From assembly GCA_964372115.1 (NCBI GenBank), contig CAYJPN010000057.1, positions 1 to 16,198 of the forward strand: a stretch of 16,198 nucleotides of DNA, read 5' to 3'. A model generated the notes under the pieces. It worked only from the letters and a program-made list of their open reading frames with translations. It made no database searches and was not told where the DNA came from. Shown piece after piece: positions 14,797 through 16,198 of the stretch. The DNA is from CG2-30-36-16 sp964372115. Its GTDB lineage: Bacteria > Bacteroidota > Ignavibacteria > Ignavibacteriales > Ignavibacteriaceae. The translations under genes were made by a program, and so were the position numbers. Every line of letters starts with the position of its first letter. Within the stretch, counting starts at the first letter, position 1.

Positions 14797-15393
14797 TTAA
14801 TAACTCCAAACATTAATTCGGGTGGTAATAGATGGCATAACAGATAGAATACCACGATAGTTAAAAGATAATATTCTTAATTCCGGCGCAACAAAAATAT
14901 TTTTGCCAATTGAAAAAGTATATGATCCCCAGAAAGTCAACCCAAGTTCAAATCGGCGACTATTTGCAGTTTTTCCATATTCAATAGTACTTAATAAAAT
15001 ATAAGGACCCATCCCAACTCCAATTTCTAATCCACTTTTTTGCATAGAAACAGCTACTTGAAGTGGAACTGCGTTTAATTTGGCAGAGGCTTTCTGATTT
15101 ATGTTATTATCCGAAACGGAATTTATTACAAACTCATCTTTTACAATAAATAAATAACCAGTCATTATGCCAAAGGCTATCAAACGTCCCGGATGCCACA
15201 TTGCACGTATGTTCATCCCGTATCCTAAAAAAGGATTATTAGGCCCACCTGAGTAACGTTCATCTTTAAATAAACTGACAATTGGAGTGGGTGTGATGGA
15301 TAATTCGACATGATATAAAGAATCCGATTGGGCTTTAGTGCAAATTGTGAACGAACCCACAAAAAAAATAAAAAAAATACACATTTTTTTCAT
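14797..15393 (-). CDS. Probable outer-membrane beta-barrel protein, 198 aa
   Basis: Residues 1-21 form a signal peptide ending near CTKAQ. The mature part alternates short amphipathic strands with Gly and aromatic residues (AFGIMTGYLF, LEIGVGMGPYILL, FELGLTFWGSYTF) and ends in Tyr, as expected of a small outer-membrane barrel of the porin-like or OmpA-like kind. No specific family is recognised and no catalytic motif is visible. Its ATG overlaps the stop codon of the gene before it by 4 nt (ATGA), and the GDPD gene begins 3 nt after its stop, so the three are translationally linked. It may help substrates reach the phosphodiesterase or be a structural partner; that is inference from context. 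Confidence 0.7.
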   Translation of the reverse strand: MKKMCIFFIFFVGSFTICTKAQSDSLYHVELSITPTPIVSLFKDERYSGGPNNPFLGYGMNIRAMWHPGRLIAFGIMTGYLFIVKDEFVINSVSDNNINQKASAKLNAVPLQVAVSMQKSGLEIGVGMGPYILLSTIEYGKTANSRRFELGLTFWGSYTFSIGKNIFVAPELRILSFNYRGILSVMPSITTRINVWSY

Positions 15394-16139
15394 AATTGTA
15401 TCGAGAGGAAAAATTTAGGTAGAATTTGATATTGATCTGTAGTGTCATAAAAAAACCAGGCCAGATTGGAGGATCTGCAGTAGGTAAAATTAAAGCCAAT
15501 TGACATAAGTGTGCTTCGAAACATTGGTTGCTCAATAGCCATTGTACAAAATATATCATTCCAAACATCTTTCCGGTCTTGAACTTTTAACTTACCTACT
15601 CTAGTCTCACTATAAAACATGTAAGATGCACCAATTGATATAGTAGCAGAAAATTCATCCGCTCTTATTCCCACACTAATTATTGGCATGTACGAAAAAG
15701 CATACGCAAAGTTCTCTTTAAACAAAGTTAGGTGATAAGTACCCACAAATCCGCCAAAATGATTTGCCATCCCAAAACTAAATCGGGAGCTATTTGTATT
15801 CCATTGTAATCCTAATTGTAAATAATTAGAAAAATAATTTGTTGATAAGGAGCTAACAAGAGAGATTTTCTTCATTACACCGTATTTTAACTGCAGATCA
15901 ATGGTGGGAATAGGAACCTCTTCAACACCTGGAGTTGCAAGTAATGTGAAAGATCCCCCAAGCTGCAACAATAAATCTCCAATACTTTGCGGATATGGTT
16001 CGTAGAAATAGGGATTAATCAATGAATCAGAATTATCGACGATGTTCAAACCGGCATTTGATTCATCTGTAGTAACGCTTTGAGGAAACATATTTTCCGT
16101 GATAAATATAAATGCGATAACAAAAAAAAAGTATTTCAA
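15390..16139 (-). CDS. Probable outer-membrane beta-barrel protein, 249 aa
   Basis: The start is TTG at 16139: no in-frame ATG exists before the upstream stop, and from the TTG the product begins MKYFFFVIAFIF, a good signal peptide ending near MFPQS. The mature protein has many alternating strands with Gly and aromatics (LQLKYGVMKKISLVSSLSTNY, FSFGMANHFGGFVG, ATISIGASYMFY) and ends FFLSIQL, as in outer-membrane barrels. A short acidic stretch after the signal (TDESNAGLNIVDNSD) is likely a periplasmic or plug-like N-terminus. No family was recognised. It is the first gene of the minus-strand run and overlaps the next by 4 nt, so the promoter should lie upstream of 16139. Confidence 0.65.
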   Translation of the reverse strand: MKYFFFVIAFIFITENMFPQSVTTDESNAGLNIVDNSDSLINPYFYEPYPQSIGDLLLQLGGSFTLLATPGVEEVPIPTIDLQLKYGVMKKISLVSSLSTNYFSNYLQLGLQWNTNSSRFSFGMANHFGGFVGTYHLTLFKENFAYAFSYMPIISVGIRADEFSATISIGASYMFYSETRVGKLKVQDRKDVWNDIFCTMAIEQPMFRSTLMSIGFNFTYCRSSNLAWFFYDTTDQYQILPKFFLSIQL

Positions 16140-16198
16140 TATGTGAGTGTGTAAAACATTTTGTGTAAATGGCGATTTGTAGAATCATAAAAATGATT
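16140..16198 (-). promoter_or_regulatory. Upstream region of the envelope phosphate-ester operon
   Basis: These 59 AT-rich bases precede the TTG start of the operon's first gene and reach the window edge. They must hold its leader; no promoter boxes could be assigned. Confidence 0.35.

Overview
The window most likely comes from an AT-rich member of the Bacteroidota/Chlorobiota group, with Ignavibacteria as the best guess. Two large secreted proteins end in a type IX secretion (T9SS) C-terminal domain carrying the LAQNYPNPFNP signature, preceded by the 'LPVELTSF' fibronectin-like module common in that lineage. Many starts lack a strong Shine-Dalgarno sequence, which also fits. The taxonomic call is inferred from protein style only.

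Layout. (1) 1-1350 is decayed DNA: the 5' half of an IS3-type transposase, a receiver-domain gene fused to the tail of a second receiver and cut by an in-frame TGA, and a frameshifted histidine-kinase C-terminus. (2) 1355-7390, minus strand: an undecaprenyl-phosphate sugar transferase of the priming type and two large T9SS-exported beta-helix proteins that share a 171-bp stretch with one mismatch. (3) 7558-11340, plus strand: a protein of unusual architecture (cytoplasmic Lon-like Ser-Lys domain, one membrane helix, extracytoplasmic part with two DxNxDGxxE motifs), then 9 nt later a 323-aa helical protein with faint sigma-factor resemblance, then after a hairpin a 175-aa protein whose N-terminus looks like an anti-sigma domain without zinc ligands. 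(4) 11341-12199 is mostly non-coding but holds a 58-aa minus-strand gene with a good ribosome binding site and three back-to-back hairpins, one a convincing terminator. (5) 12200-16139, minus strand: a tightly packed run of two outer-membrane-like proteins and a lipoprotein glycerophosphodiester phosphodiesterase, followed by a membrane-anchored metallophosphoesterase.

How the parts may work together. The last run looks like an envelope phosphate-ester module: two beta-barrel-like proteins, a phosphodiesterase and a phosphoesterase. The middle plus-strand set is the best candidate for an undescribed system: a membrane sensor with a Lon-like protease head, beside possible sigma-like and anti-sigma-like partners, would allow regulated proteolysis across the inner membrane. 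The architecture of the first protein is read directly from sequence; the sigma/anti-sigma reading is a hypothesis from weak motif resemblance.
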